From Desulfovibrio sp. X2 (GTDB lineage: Bacteria > Desulfobacterota > Desulfovibrionia > Desulfovibrionales > Desulfovibrionaceae), in contig NZ_ATHV01000064.1 of NCBI RefSeq assembly GCF_000422205.1, forward strand, positions 186,001 to 250,000: a stretch of DNA of 64,000 nt. Direction: 5' to 3'. The notes under the pieces are model-generated. The model saw only the letters and a list, made by a program, of their open reading frames with translations, was not told the origin of the DNA and ran no database searches. Positions 9,384 through 19,692 of the stretch are shown one piece after another. Position 1 is the stretch's first letter, and each line of letters starts with the position of its first letter. A program made the translations under genes and the position numbers.

Positions 9384-10416
9384 TGTCGTCTGTCCCTCGC
9401 TTGCGCAATTCGGAAATTTCCTTCTCCAGCGCGTTCACGCGCTTGACCAGTTCCGGAAGCTTCGGCAGGAGAACGGCGTTGCGCAGGAACGCGCCGTGGT
9501 CGTAGGCCGGAGAGCCGCTGACGCGCGCCCCGGCGGGCAGGCTCTGCCCCACTCCGGACTGCGCGCCCACGATGGCGCCGTCGCCGATCTCCAGGTGCCC
9601 CACCACCCCGACCTGCCCCGCCAGGATCACGCCGCGACCGATGGTCGTGCTGCCCGAAACGCCGACCTGGGCGACCAGGATGGAGTGCTCGCCGATGCGC
9701 ACGTTGTGCGCGATCTGGCAGAGATTGTCGACCTTGGCCCCGCTCCTGATCTCCGTGGTCCCGAGCGAACCGCGGTCCACGGTGGCGTTGGCGCCGACCT
9801 CCACGCCGTCCCCGATGACCACGGGACCGATCTGGGGCACCTTGACCAGTCCCTCCGGCCCCTGCGCATAGCCGAAGCCGTCCGAACCGAGCACGGCGCC
9901 GGGATGGCAGATGACGCCTCGGCCGAGCTTGACCCCGGCCATGAGCGTCACGCCGGGGTAGAGCGTGGTCCCTTCGCCGATCTCGCACTCCTCGCCTACG
10001 TAGCAGTGGGGGAAGATGCGCGCCCCGGCCGCGACACGGCTGCGCGGGCCCACGAAGGCGAAGGGATAGACCACGGCCTCGGGCGAGACCGAGGCCTCCT
10101 CGTGCACGAAGGCCAGCGGGCTCGTCCCGGATCCCTGGCAGCCCTGCGGCGGCGCGAAGAGCGTGGCGATGCGGGCCAGGCTCAGGTAGGGATTGTCCGA
10201 GACGAGCGCGCAGGGCACGTCACCGGCGTGCTTCTCGGACACGATGACGCAGCCCGCCTGCGTGGTCTTCAGCGCAGGGGCATACTTGGGGTTGGCCAGA
10301 AAGCTCAACTCGTCGGGGGACGCCTTCTCCAGGGTGTTGACCCCCTGGATCTCGCGATCCTGCCCGACGAGCCGAAGCCCGAACCGAGAGGCCAGCTCGG
10401 ACAATGTGATGCGCAT
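9373..10416 (-). CDS. lpxD: UDP-3-O-(3-hydroxyacyl)glucosamine N-acyltransferase LpxD
   Basis: Adds the second 3-hydroxyacyl chain in lipid A synthesis. The 347-residue protein has the N-terminal uridine-binding domain (about 1-100, with [11 protein letters not shown]) and a hexapeptide-repeat beta-helix (about 100-310) containing the family motifs GSDGFGYA and the catalytic-His segment [16 protein letters not shown]-terminal helix ends in charged residues. It starts four bases after the skp stop and overlaps fabZ. Confidence 0.96.
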   Translation of the reverse strand: MRITLSELASRFGLRLVGQDREIQGVNTLEKASPDELSFLANPKYAPALKTTQAGCVIVSEKHAGDVPCALVSDNPYLSLARIATLFAPPQGCQGSGTSPLAFVHEEASVSPEAVVYPFAFVGPRSRVAAGARIFPHCYVGEECEIGEGTTLYPGVTLMAGVKLGRGVICHPGAVLGSDGFGYAQGPEGLVKVPQIGPVVIGDGVEVGANATVDRGSLGTTEIRSGAKVDNLCQIAHNVRIGEHSILVAQVGVSGSTTIGRGVILAGQVGVVGHLEIGDGAIVGAQSGVGQSLPAGARVSGSPAYDHGAFLRNAVLLPKLPELVKRVNALEKEISELRKRGTDDNDG

Positions 10417-10420
10417 ACGC

Positions 10421-10951
10421 CTACTTCTTGTTTTTCCAGGCCGTGTTCAGCGCGGAGATGACGTCGTTGGTCACGTCGACGGAATCGTCGTAGTAGAGCA
10501 CGTTGTTCAGCGGCCCGGCAGCGTCCAGGATGACCGTGAACTTGTTGCGCTTGGCGTAGTCTTTGACCACGTCGGAGAGCATCTCGAGCACCGGGGTGGT
10601 GGCCTCCTGCTCGTCGGACTTCATCCGGCGCTGGTAGGCCATGACCGTGTCCTGGTAGTCGCGCACGCGGCGCTTGAAGGCCATCTCCTTGTCCTGACGG
10701 GCCTCGGGAGTCATGGCCATGCTCTGCTTCTGCATGTCGTCGCGCATCTTCTCGATGTCGCCCTTCTGCTTCTCGATGTCGGCCTTCATCTTCTCGAACT
10801 TGGCCTGGAGGGTCTTCTGCACCGCCATGCCGGGCTCGGACTTCTCGACGACCGACTTCAGGTTGACCACGCCGATCTTGAGCCCTTCGGCAAAGGCCGG
10901 GGCCTGCAGGGCCAGGAGGCAGAAGAGTGCAAGGCCGATGACTTTGCGCAT
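10421..10951 (-). CDS. skp: OmpH/Skp-family periplasmic chaperone
   Basis: Holds unfolded outer-membrane proteins in the periplasm and delivers them to BamA. The 176 residues begin with a signal peptide (positive MRK, hydrophobic core, probable cleavage after APAFA). A long Lys/Glu-rich coiled coil (about 50-125) forms the tentacle region, followed by a small beta/helix end. Sequence conservation in this family is low, so the call rests on architecture and on its position directly downstream of bamA and upstream of lpxD, the classic arrangement. Confidence 0.9.
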   Translation of the reverse strand: MRKVIGLALFCLLALQAPAFAEGLKIGVVNLKSVVEKSEPGMAVQKTLQAKFEKMKADIEKQKGDIEKMRDDMQKQSMAMTPEARQDKEMAFKRRVRDYQDTVMAYQRRMKSDEQEATTPVLEMLSDVVKDYAKRNKFTVILDAAGPLNNVLYYDDSVDVTNDVISALNTAWKNKK

Positions 10952-11004
10952 ACCATATACTCCTTGATTGTTTGACTCGTACGTCGTTAGTGCGTTCCGG
11001 GCGC

Positions 11005-13761
11005 CTAGAAGGCGCCGCCGATCTTGAATTCGATGCGGCCGGTGCTGGAACTGTGGCTCAGCTTGTCCAGCGGATAGCCGTACTCGATGCGCAGCGGGCC
11101 GAAGGGGGAGTTCCAGCGCATGCCCAGGCCCACGCTCTTGTACATGCCGAGCGGCAGATTGGAGCCGCCTTCCTGCTTGGTGTCGTAGAAGAACGACTGG
11201 CCGTCGTCCCAGGCGTTGCCCATGTCGAAGAAGGTCAGGCCCCAGATGTTGAGTTCCTTGGCGATGGGGAAGAAGTACTCCACGTTGAAGAAGAGCTCCT
11301 TGTTGCCGCCGATGCGGTCGTCCGAGGCCGCGTCGCGCGGGGAGATCTTGTTGCCCGAGTAGCCGCGCACGGTGTCGATGCCGCCGAGGTAGAAGCGCTC
11401 CCAGGGCGGGACGTCGTCACCGTTGACGTTCTCGCCCACGTAGCCGATCTGGCCGTGAACGTGGAAGATGGTGCCGGCGAAAAGCTTCGTGAACCAGTGG
11501 CTGCTGTAGACGTACTTGACGAAGCTCGTGGTGCCGCCGAGCGGACCGCCGTCATAGTACATGTTGACCTTGTTGACCGTGCCCTTGGTGGGCATGAAGT
11601 TGTCGTCCGTGGTGTCGCGGGTCGCGCCGACGTCCACGGTGCTCGACCAGTTGACGCCCTTGAATTCCTTGAGCAGCGCCGCCGAATCGTCGTCGATGTC
11701 GTAGATGTCGAAGCGTTCGAGGGAGTAGCCGGCGGACACCCTCGTGTACTCGCCGATGGGATAGGACACGCCCGTGCGGCCGCCGATGGTGGACTGCTCG
11801 TAGTCGTCCCAGTTGTACTTGCGCAGGTAGATGGAGTTGGACCACGACCACTTGGTGTCGTTGACGCTCGGGTTGATGAAGGTGACGGTCGAGTTCTGGC
11901 TCACGCCGCCCAGCGTGCCGGAGACGGCCAGGGTGTAGCCCCGCCCGAAGAGGTTCTTCTCCTGCACCGTGGCGCCCACGAAGAACTGATCCACGCTCGA
12001 GTAGCCCACGCCCGCGCTGACGCTGCCGGTGGGCTTCTCCTCGACCTTGACCTTGAGGTCCATGAGCGCCGGATCTCCGGTGGGCACGGTCTCGATGTCA
12101 ACGGTCTTGAAGTAGCCGAGCTTGTTCAGTCGCTCCGAGGAGCGCGAGAGTTTCTGGCCCGAGAACTTGTCCCCGTCGCCGAGCAGCATCTCGCGCCTGA
12201 TGACGTTCTCGCGCGTCTTGGAGTTGCCTTCCACGAGCACGCGGCGGATGTATACTTTCTGTTCCTTCTGGATTTCGTAGGTGATGTTGATGCGCTTGGC
12301 GTCGCGGTCGACCTCGGACTGGACTTCGGTCTTGGCGAAGGCGTAGCCGAAGTTGGCGTAGAACTCGTTCAATCTGTGCAGGTCGTCGCGCAGCACTGAG
12401 CGGTCGAAATAATCGTCGTCCTTGGCGAGGTCGTCGAGCTTGGTGTGCTCGAGGAGCTTCTCCTTGGGCTCGATGAGGTCGCCCTCGATGTTCACGGTGC
12501 CGACCTTGTAGCGGTCGCCCTCCTCCACCGTGAAGGTGATGTAGATGCCGTCTTCCTTGTACTCCACCGTGGGCGGCGCTACCTTGGCGTCGATGAAGCC
12601 GCGGTTGGCGTAGTAGGCCTCGAGCACTGCGGCGTCACGATCGAGCATCTCCTCTTTCAGGATGCCCGAACCCGTGATCCAGGAGAACATGCCGCGCTCG
12701 GACAGGGCCAGCTCGCCCTTCAGGTCGTCCTCGTCGAGCTGGTGGGCGCCCTTGATGGTGATCTTGCGGATGTAGAGCTTCTGGCCCTCCTTGACGTCGA
12801 GGACCAAGCGGGCCGTGCCCTTCTGCGATTCGTCGAGGTGGTAGGTGACCTCGGCCAGATAGTAGCCCTTGCTCTTGTACAGGGCGCGGATCTTGTTCAG
12901 GTCGTCGGAGAGGATCTTCAGGTTCAGGACCGAACCGGTCTTGGTGCCCATGACCTCGAGTATGTCGCTGTCGGAGACGGCGTCCGTGCCCTGCACGCTG
13001 ATGGCAGCGATGCGCGGCTTCTCCTGGACCTTGAAGATGACCTTCTTGCCCTCGGGCTCGTCCTGGACCTCGATCTTCACGTCGTCGAAGTAGCCGAGGT
13101 TGAAGACCTCGCGCAGGTCGTTGTTGGCCGTCTGGGGATCGTAGATGTCGCCCTTCTGCATCTTCACGCGCATGAGCACCACGTCGGGATCGAGGTACTT
13201 GAGCCCCTCGACCGTGACCTCGGCGATCACGTCCTTGTGCATGAGGGCCATGCGCACGTGCTGCGCGGCCTCTTCGACGGCCGGCAGGACGTTGATCAAT
13301 CCCTTCTTGGTCACGGAAACGGTCTGATCGGGCTTGGCGCCGAAGCCGTCCACGATGCGCAGATCCAGGTTCAGGGTGTCCCCGATCTGGGAGAACGTCC
13401 CGTAGACCGCGTCCTGGGCCTTGGCCAGCAGGGTCAGCTCGCGGATGGTCTTGTCGTCGAAGGTGGTCGCGCCCTTGGACTTGACGAGGTTCGCGGTCTC
13501 GTCCTGGGAGACGACCTCGAAACCCTGCTCCTTGAGCTTGTCGCTGAGGAGCTTGGGCAGGCTGTCGCGCATGTAGGCCAGGTCGGGCCCGGCGTTGACC
13601 GCGAAGGGCAGGATGAGCAGCCGCGGCGCGTCGACGCCCGGCGCGGAGCCGAGGGCCGATGGCTGGGCGCACAGGGTGGACGGAGCGAAGGATGCGGCGA
13701 GCAGCGAAAAGGCGAGCAGCAGCGCGCGAGCGGGATTAGATCGGGCAGGGAGTGTGGGCAT
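11005..13761 (-). CDS. bamA: Outer membrane assembly factor BamA with extra N-terminal TolB-N-like domain
   Basis: Central subunit of the machine that inserts beta-barrels into the outer membrane. It has 918 residues against about 800 in E. coli. After a signal peptide ending near CAQP, residues 35-160 form an alpha/beta domain (LLILPFAVN..., IRELTLLAKAQDAVYGTF) resembling the N-terminal domain of TolB/FlgO/CsgG-like envelope proteins. POTRA repeats follow at about 160-580 and the Omp85 barrel at about 580-918. The loop-6 signature DTVRGYSGN lies near 797, and the protein ends in a C-terminal Phe as expected of a Bam substrate. The start overlaps lolD by 26 bp. The extra domain may be normal for this lineage. 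Confidence 0.95.
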   Translation of the reverse strand: MPTLPARSNPARALLLAFSLLAASFAPSTLCAQPSALGSAPGVDAPRLLILPFAVNAGPDLAYMRDSLPKLLSDKLKEQGFEVVSQDETANLVKSKGATTFDDKTIRELTLLAKAQDAVYGTFSQIGDTLNLDLRIVDGFGAKPDQTVSVTKKGLINVLPAVEEAAQHVRMALMHKDVIAEVTVEGLKYLDPDVVLMRVKMQKGDIYDPQTANNDLREVFNLGYFDDVKIEVQDEPEGKKVIFKVQEKPRIAAISVQGTDAVSDSDILEVMGTKTGSVLNLKILSDDLNKIRALYKSKGYYLAEVTYHLDESQKGTARLVLDVKEGQKLYIRKITIKGAHQLDEDDLKGELALSERGMFSWITGSGILKEEMLDRDAAVLEAYYANRGFIDAKVAPPTVEYKEDGIYITFTVEEGDRYKVGTVNIEGDLIEPKEKLLEHTKLDDLAKDDDYFDRSVLRDDLHRLNEFYANFGYAFAKTEVQSEVDRDAKRINITYEIQKEQKVYIRRVLVEGNSKTRENVIRREMLLGDGDKFSGQKLSRSSERLNKLGYFKTVDIETVPTGDPALMDLKVKVEEKPTGSVSAGVGYSSVDQFFVGATVQEKNLFGRGYTLAVSGTLGGVSQNSTVTFINPSVNDTKWSWSNSIYLRKYNWDDYEQSTIGGRTGVSYPIGEYTRVSAGYSLERFDIYDIDDDSAALLKEFKGVNWSSTVDVGATRDTTDDNFMPTKGTVNKVNMYYDGGPLGGTTSFVKYVYSSHWFTKLFAGTIFHVHGQIGYVGENVNGDDVPPWERFYLGGIDTVRGYSGNKISPRDAASDDRIGGNKELFFNVEYFFPIAKELNIWGLTFFDMGNAWDDGQSFFYDTKQEGGSNLPLGMYKSVGLGMRWNSPFGPLRIEYGYPLDKLSHSSSTGRIEFKIGGAF

Positions 13762-14440
13762 TGAGCTCTCCGGCGTGCAGTTCCAGTTGCCTGTCCATCT
13801 TGCTGGCCAGTTCCAGGTTGTGCGTCACAACGACCAGCGTCATATCGAGTTCACGGTTGAGTTGCAAAAGCATGTCCCCCACACTGCGGCCGGTGGCCTC
13901 GTCGAGGCTGCCGGTAGGCTCGTCGGCCAGGAGCACCTTCGGGCTCAGCAGGACGGCGCGCGCGATGGCTGCCCTCTGGCGCTCCCCTCCGGAGAGCGTG
14001 GTCACGGCGAAATCGGCACGCTGGGACAACCCCACGTGGGCGAGGGCCTCCTCGGCCATGCGGCGGGCCTCCTTCCAGGGCAGGTCGGCGATCAGGCCGG
14101 GCATGGCGACGTTTTCCAGGGTACTGAATTCCGGGAGCAGATGATGCTGCTGAAAGACGAACCCGAGCTCGCGGTTGCGGAAAGCGGCCCGCTGCCCGGT
14201 GGAAAGTCCGGCTAAATCTCTCCCCTCGAAAACGATCTCTCCCCGCGAAGGGGTATCGAGAGTTCCCAAAAGATGCAAGAGTGTCGTCTTGCCAGAGCCA
14301 GAGGCGCCCAAGATGGCGAGGGCCTCTCCGCGAAAGATTTTCGCCTCGATGTTGCGCAGGACGTGCACGGTCTCGGTCGGTCCGGCGAACTCCTTGACCA
14401 CGCCGCGCAGCTCGTACAGGGGCTCGCGCAGGCTATTCAT
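13736..14440 (-). CDS. lolD: Lipoprotein-releasing ABC transporter ATPase LolD
   Basis: Powers extraction of lipoproteins from the inner membrane for delivery to LolA. The 234 residues hold Walker A (GASGSGKT), the Q-loop region (FVFQQHHLLPEF), the ABC signature LSGGERQRAAIARA and Walker B (VLLADEPTGSLD). LolD and MacB-type ATPases are similar, but the overlap with a LolC/E permease (8 bp) and with bamA (26 bp) makes the lipoprotein-sorting role the better choice. Confidence 0.94.
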   Translation of the reverse strand: MNSLREPLYELRGVVKEFAGPTETVHVLRNIEAKIFRGEALAILGASGSGKTTLLHLLGTLDTPSRGEIVFEGRDLAGLSTGQRAAFRNRELGFVFQQHHLLPEFSTLENVAMPGLIADLPWKEARRMAEEALAHVGLSQRADFAVTTLSGGERQRAAIARAVLLSPKVLLADEPTGSLDEATGRSVGDMLLQLNRELDMTLVVVTHNLELASKMDRQLELHAGELNAHTPCPI

Positions 14441-15668
14441 AGCGCAGGGCCTCCGTGGGGTTCAGGGAGGAGGCGCGCTTGGCCGGATAGAGGGTGGCCA
14501 GGAAGCAGAGCAGGAACGAGGCCAGGCCGATGATCACGAGGTCCCAGGTCTCCAGCCGGATGGGCAGGTAGTCCACGGGGTAGACGTTCTTCGGCAGCTT
14601 GATGAACTCGTACTTCCGCAGCAGGAAGGCCACGGGAAGCCCCAGGCCGAAGCCGAGCACGGTGCCCACGGCGCCGATGATCGTCCCCTGGAGCATGAAT
14701 ATCTTTCTGATGCGCGACTCGGACAGGCCGAGCGACATGAGCACCGCAATGTCCCGGGTCTTCTTCATGACCAGCATGACCAAGGTGGTGACGATGCTGA
14801 AGGAGCCGACGAGCACGATGAGCGCGAGGATGATGAACATGGCCGTCTTCTCGAGCTTCATGGCCGCGAAGAGGTTGGCGTTCATCTCCATCCAGGTGCG
14901 CACCCACAGCGGGTACTCGATGATCGAGCGGATGGCGTCGCCCACGCTCGCGGCCTGGTCGAGATCCTTCAGGCGCACCTCGAGGCCGGTGACCAGGTCG
15001 CCGTCGATGCCGAGCAGGTCCTGGGCCGCGGACTTGGAGACGTAGACCAGGGAGGAATCGTACTCGTACATTCCGGTGCGGAAGATGCCGACCACGGTGA
15101 AGAACTTGATCTTGGGCGTGAAGCCTGCCGCGGACTTCTCGCCCGTGGGCGAGAGCAGGCTCACGCGGGCGCCGAGGTGCAGGCCCAGGCGTTCGGCCAG
15201 CTCGCGGCCGACGACGACGCCGGGGAACGGCCCCCCCTGGTCGAGGTCGTAGAGCGATCCGGCGACCATGTCCTTCTGGATGGCGAAGACCTTGGCCGCG
15301 CTCTTGGGCTCTATGCCGCGCAGGATGACGCCCTTGACCCCGCTGTTGTTGGACAGCATGACCTCGGCGTAGACGAAGGGCGTGACGGCATCCACTCCCG
15401 GGACCTTGGCGATCTTTTCGGCCACGTCCTGATAGTCCTTGATGGCGCCCCGGAAGCTGCCGACGATGACGTGCGAGGTGACGCCGACGATCTTTTCCCT
15501 CAGGTCGTGGGAGAAGCCGTTCATGACCCCCATGACCACGATCAGGGAGGCCACGCCGAGGCAGACCCCGAGCACGGCGAAGAGGCTGATGAGGGAGATG
15601 AAGGCCTGGCGCCTGAGCGACAGCAGGTAGCGCAGGGCGATGAAGAGCTCGAACCGTCCGGTCTTCAT
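14433..15668 (-). CDS. lolC: Lipoprotein-releasing system permease LolC/LolE
   Basis: Inner-membrane subunit of the Lol transporter. The 411 residues have four membrane spans: one near residues 22-48 (SLISLFAVLGVCLGVASL) and three in the C-terminal third, with a large periplasmic MacB-like domain between. Only one permease gene is present, so it may function as a homodimer (LolF-like), as in many non-gamma proteobacteria. The start at 15668 (MKTGRFELFIALRYL) is chosen because the family begins there; the frame upstream encodes unrelated Pro/Gly-rich sequence. Confidence 0.93.
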   Translation of the reverse strand: MKTGRFELFIALRYLLSLRRQAFISLISLFAVLGVCLGVASLIVVMGVMNGFSHDLREKIVGVTSHVIVGSFRGAIKDYQDVAEKIAKVPGVDAVTPFVYAEVMLSNNSGVKGVILRGIEPKSAAKVFAIQKDMVAGSLYDLDQGGPFPGVVVGRELAERLGLHLGARVSLLSPTGEKSAAGFTPKIKFFTVVGIFRTGMYEYDSSLVYVSKSAAQDLLGIDGDLVTGLEVRLKDLDQAASVGDAIRSIIEYPLWVRTWMEMNANLFAAMKLEKTAMFIILALIVLVGSFSIVTTLVMLVMKKTRDIAVLMSLGLSESRIRKIFMLQGTIIGAVGTVLGFGLGLPVAFLLRKYEFIKLPKNVYPVDYLPIRLETWDLVIIGLASFLLCFLATLYPAKRASSLNPTEALRYE

Positions 15669-15908
15669 GCGGGCGCCCCGCAAAAAAGGCGGAAATCCCC
15701 GAACAACCGGATTCCCGCCGCCAGGCGCGCCCGTAAGGGCTTCAGATCGATGGTCTGCTGCAACCAAGCCTCGTCAGGATACGCGAAACATCTGCGGATC
15801 ATACACAAACACACGGCCGCAAACACACGGCGCCTTGTAGCACCAAGCATGTCCGAGGGCCAGCCCAAAATGGACGGCCTCGGCGCACGTCGGCGGCCCC
15901 TCCCGTGC

Positions 15909-17492
<1,584 letters not shown>

Positions 17493-17604
17493 CTGAGAAC
17501 TCCAATGGTGTATCGGTGAACCCGCCTTGGGTATGCGCATTCGATCCCAACGTCAAGACTGGCGGGATGCGAAGGCTGAAGGGCAAAAAAAGTCGCCCCG
17601 GCAC

Positions 17605-17634
17605 TTGACGTTGGGGGCCGGATTTGAGTAAAGG
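17605..17634 (+). promoter_or_regulatory. Probable sigma70 promoter of tRNA-Asn
   Basis: TTGACG at 17605-17610 and TAAAGG at 17629-17634 are 18 bp apart, and the tRNA begins 24 bp after the -10 element. The -35 is near consensus; the -10 is weak. Placement directly ahead of the tRNA is the main support. Confidence 0.5.
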
Positions 17635-17657
17635 CTTTCCTCCGCGAGCACGGATGT

Positions 17658-17733
17658 TCCCCGGTAGCTCAATCGGCAGAGCGGATGACTGTTAATCATT
17701 AGGTTGGGTGTTCGAGTCACCCCCGGGGAGCCA
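17658..17733 (+). tRNA. tRNA-Asn (GTT), CCA encoded
   Basis: A 76-base cloverleaf. The acceptor stem is TCCCCGG (17658-17664) with CCGGGGA (17723-17729), followed by discriminator G and an encoded CCA. The D arm contains AGCTCAATCGGCAGAGC. The anticodon loop CTGTTAA carries GTT at 17691-17693. The T arm contains GGGTGTTCGAGTCACCC. It is a single gene, divergent from lysS. Confidence 0.97.
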
Positions 17734-17742
17734 CGAAAATCC

Positions 17743-17780
17743 AAGGCTGGTGAGGGTTAAATACCTCACCGGCCTTTTTC
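17743..17780 (+). terminator. Rho-independent terminator after tRNA-Asn
   Basis: AAGGCTGGTGAGG pairs with CCTCACCGGCCTT (one G-T pair) across an 8-base loop, followed by TTTTTC. It begins ten bases after the tRNA CCA. Confidence 0.85.
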
Positions 17781-17887
17781 GTTGCTTACCCAAAATTGCC
17801 ACTTCCTACCCGAATCGGCCGCACCCCGCGACCGTTCCGCGCCCTGGGCGTTTCGGGGGGCAGGAATCGCCGCTTCCCGATTCGGAT

Positions 17888-17901
17888 TTGACCCAGGTCA
17901 A
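17888..17901 (+). promoter_or_regulatory. HcpR-type operator upstream of the NapH-like gene
   Basis: TTGAC-CCAG-GTCAA, a perfect 5-4-5 inverted repeat matching the HcpR motif described for Desulfovibrio (TTGAC-N4-GTCAA). Its centre is 55 bp before the ATG at 17950. A convincing -10 is not obvious here. An hcpR-like gene lies at 33008. Confidence 0.7.
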
Positions 17902-17949
17902 GGACAGCCCTTTCGCCGGATGCTAGCGGATGGCCGAGGAGTACTGTCT

Positions 17950-19263
17950 ATGACCGCATCCATGCTCGCCACCACCCTCTTCTCCCTGCTCGTCTTCGCT
18001 GCGCACTGCCTTCGCGGCGGCGCCTGGGGCGCGACGGCCGCCCTCGCTGTCCTCGCGGCCGCCCTGTTCACGCGCCGTGCCTGGCTGCGCTGGCCCGCGG
18101 CGGCGGCGCTCGGCCTCGGGGCCTTCGTCCTGGCCGCCGCCGCGCGCGACATGCTCCTCTTCCGCCTGGCCGCCGGTCTGCCCTGGCTGCGCATGGTCCT
18201 GATCATGGCGGCGGTGATCGCCGCCTCCCTCCTGGCCCTCGGCCTGCTCCTGGGCCCGGCGGGAGGGCGCTGGTTCTCGCGCGACCGGGAATGGTCCGCG
18301 CCGCGCGGCGCGGCGGCCGTGATCTGCGCGGCCCTGCTCGGCATCGCCCGGGCCAAGAGCCCCTTCCCGGTGCTCCTGGCCGACCGCTTCCTGCCCGGCT
18401 CGGGCTGGATCGAGATCGCGGCCGTGGCGGCCTACGCCTCCTTCGTCGCGGGGCTCGTCCGGGAGCCCAGGGCCGCGGCGCGGCTGCGCCCCCGCATCTG
18501 GGGCCTCTTCTCGGCCGTCTTCTTCGCCCAGCTCGTGCTCGGCCTTGTCGGCGTGCCGCACATGCTCATGACCGGGCGCCTGCACCTGCCCGTTCCCGCG
18601 CTCATCGTGGCCGGGCCGCTCTATCGCGGCGACGGCCTGTTCATGCCCATCCTCTTCGCCTCCTCGGTGCTGCTCCTGGGGCCTGCCTGGTGCAGCTGGT
18701 TGTGCTACATCGGCGCCTGGGACGGCAACGCCGCGCTGCTCTCCGGGAAGAAGCCGAGGAGTCTGCCGGGCCGACTGCTGTGGCTCGGCCGGGGCGGCTC
18801 GCTCGTCCTCGCCGCGGGTGCGGCGCTCGGCCTTCGCGCCGCCGGGGTCCAGCCGCTCGCGGCCCTGGTCCCGGCCGCGCTTTTCGGCCTCGCTGGGCTC
18901 TACCTCATGCTCTTCACCTCGCGCCGCCTGGGCTACATGGTCCACTGCACCACCTTCTGCCCCATGGGCCTCGTGGGCAATCTGCTCGGCCGCCTCTCAC
19001 CCTGGCGGATGCGCATCGCCGAGGGCTGCACGCAATGCGGGGCGTGTTCCCGCACCTGCCGCTACGGCGCCCTCGGTCCGGCCGATCTGGCCCGAGGCAG
19101 GCCCGGGCTTTCCTGCACGCTGTGCGGCGACTGCCTGCCCGCCTGCCGCGAGCAGCACCTGGGCTACACGCTTCCCGGCGTCGCCGCGCCGCGGGCGCGG
19201 GCCGCGTTCCTGGCCCTGGCCGTGGCCCTGCACGCGGTTTTCCTGGCAGTCGCGCGGATTTGA
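17950..19263 (+). CDS. Polytopic NapH/CcoG-like membrane iron-sulfur protein
   Basis: A 437-residue membrane protein with about eight hydrophobic spans and a cytoplasmic ferredoxin-like end. Conserved Cys pairs occur at membrane boundaries (WCSWLCYIG near 248-252, HCTTFCPMG near 333-337), as in NapH-type quinol-linked proteins. Two [4Fe-4S] motifs follow: CTQCGACSRTC near 360 and CTLCGDCLPAC near 389. It is much longer than NapH (about 280 residues) owing to extra N-terminal spans. The start at 17950 has GAGGAG eight bases upstream. An HcpR-type operator precedes it and another overlaps its stop codon. A role in moving electrons from the quinone pool to neighbouring reductases is inferred. 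Confidence 0.8.
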   Translation: MTASMLATTLFSLLVFAAHCLRGGAWGATAALAVLAAALFTRRAWLRWPAAAALGLGAFVLAAAARDMLLFRLAAGLPWLRMVLIMAAVIAASLLALGLLLGPAGGRWFSRDREWSAPRGAAAVICAALLGIARAKSPFPVLLADRFLPGSGWIEIAAVAAYASFVAGLVREPRAAARLRPRIWGLFSAVFFAQLVLGLVGVPHMLMTGRLHLPVPALIVAGPLYRGDGLFMPILFASSVLLLGPAWCSWLCYIGAWDGNAALLSGKKPRSLPGRLLWLGRGGSLVLAAGAALGLRAAGVQPLAALVPAALFGLAGLYLMLFTSRRLGYMVHCTTFCPMGLVGNLLGRLSPWRMRIAEGCTQCGACSRTCRYGALGPADLARGRPGLSCTLCGDCLPACREQHLGYTLPGVAAPRARAAFLALAVALHAVFLAVARI

Positions 19264-19301
19264 CCCAAGTCAATGTACTTGGGGGAAAACCGCCCTACCC
19301 T
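19260..19301 (+). promoter_or_regulatory. HcpR-type operator and -10-like element upstream of the cupin gene
   Basis: TTGAC-CCAA-GTCAA occupies 19260-19273 and overlaps the TGA of the preceding gene (19261-19263). TACCCT at 19296-19301 resembles a -10 hexamer. It would start transcription near 19308, placing the operator centre about 41.5 bp upstream, the standard class II activator position for Crp/Fnr proteins. The geometry is seen in sequence; activation is inferred. Confidence 0.7.
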
Positions 19302-19343
19302 CTTTCTCGTGAATGATGTTATGAAACCACGTTGGAGGACACC

Positions 19344-19661
19344 ATGAAGACGATCAACATTTTCGAGCAGGGAACCTTCAAGCCCCAGGGCTTCGGCAAG
19401 CTTTTGGTGCACGACTCCCCCTATTTCCGCATCCTGAACTTCAACTTCGAGCCCGGGCAGGAGCTGCCCGTGCACAACCACGACGTGGAGGGCCAGCTCT
19501 CCATCCTGGTGGTGGAAGGCGAGGGCGAGTTCCTGGGCAAGGACGGGGCGGCGATCCCGGCCAAGGCGGGCGACGTGCTCATCGCGGACATCGCGGAGCC
19601 GCACGGCATCCGCGCGGCCACGCGCATGCGCGTCATGGTCACCATCGCCCCCACGCTCTAA
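19344..19661 (+). CDS. Small single-domain cupin protein
   Basis: A 105-residue cupin. The metal-binding motif 1 is PVHNHDVEGQ (His44, His46, then Glu49 or Gln51) and motif 2 contributes His87 in AEPHGIRA, so a metal site is likely intact. Substrate and function are unknown. The ATG at 19344 follows GGAGG by six bases; a TTG at 19332 is in frame but lies before that site. It is the first gene after an HcpR-type operator and is 31 bp from the siroheme reductase gene, so it probably belongs to the same stress-induced transcript. Confidence 0.82.
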   Translation: MKTINIFEQGTFKPQGFGKLLVHDSPYFRILNFNFEPGQELPVHNHDVEGQLSILVVEGEGEFLGKDGAAIPAKAGDVLIADIAEPHGIRAATRMRVMVTIAPTL

Positions 19662-19692
19662 CGCGAACGGCTCAGACTGACAGGAGAATTCA

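Noticed and set aside
17553-17744. Small minus-strand frame spanning the tRNA
   Set aside because: It covers tRNA-Asn in antisense; a common false protein around tRNA genes.
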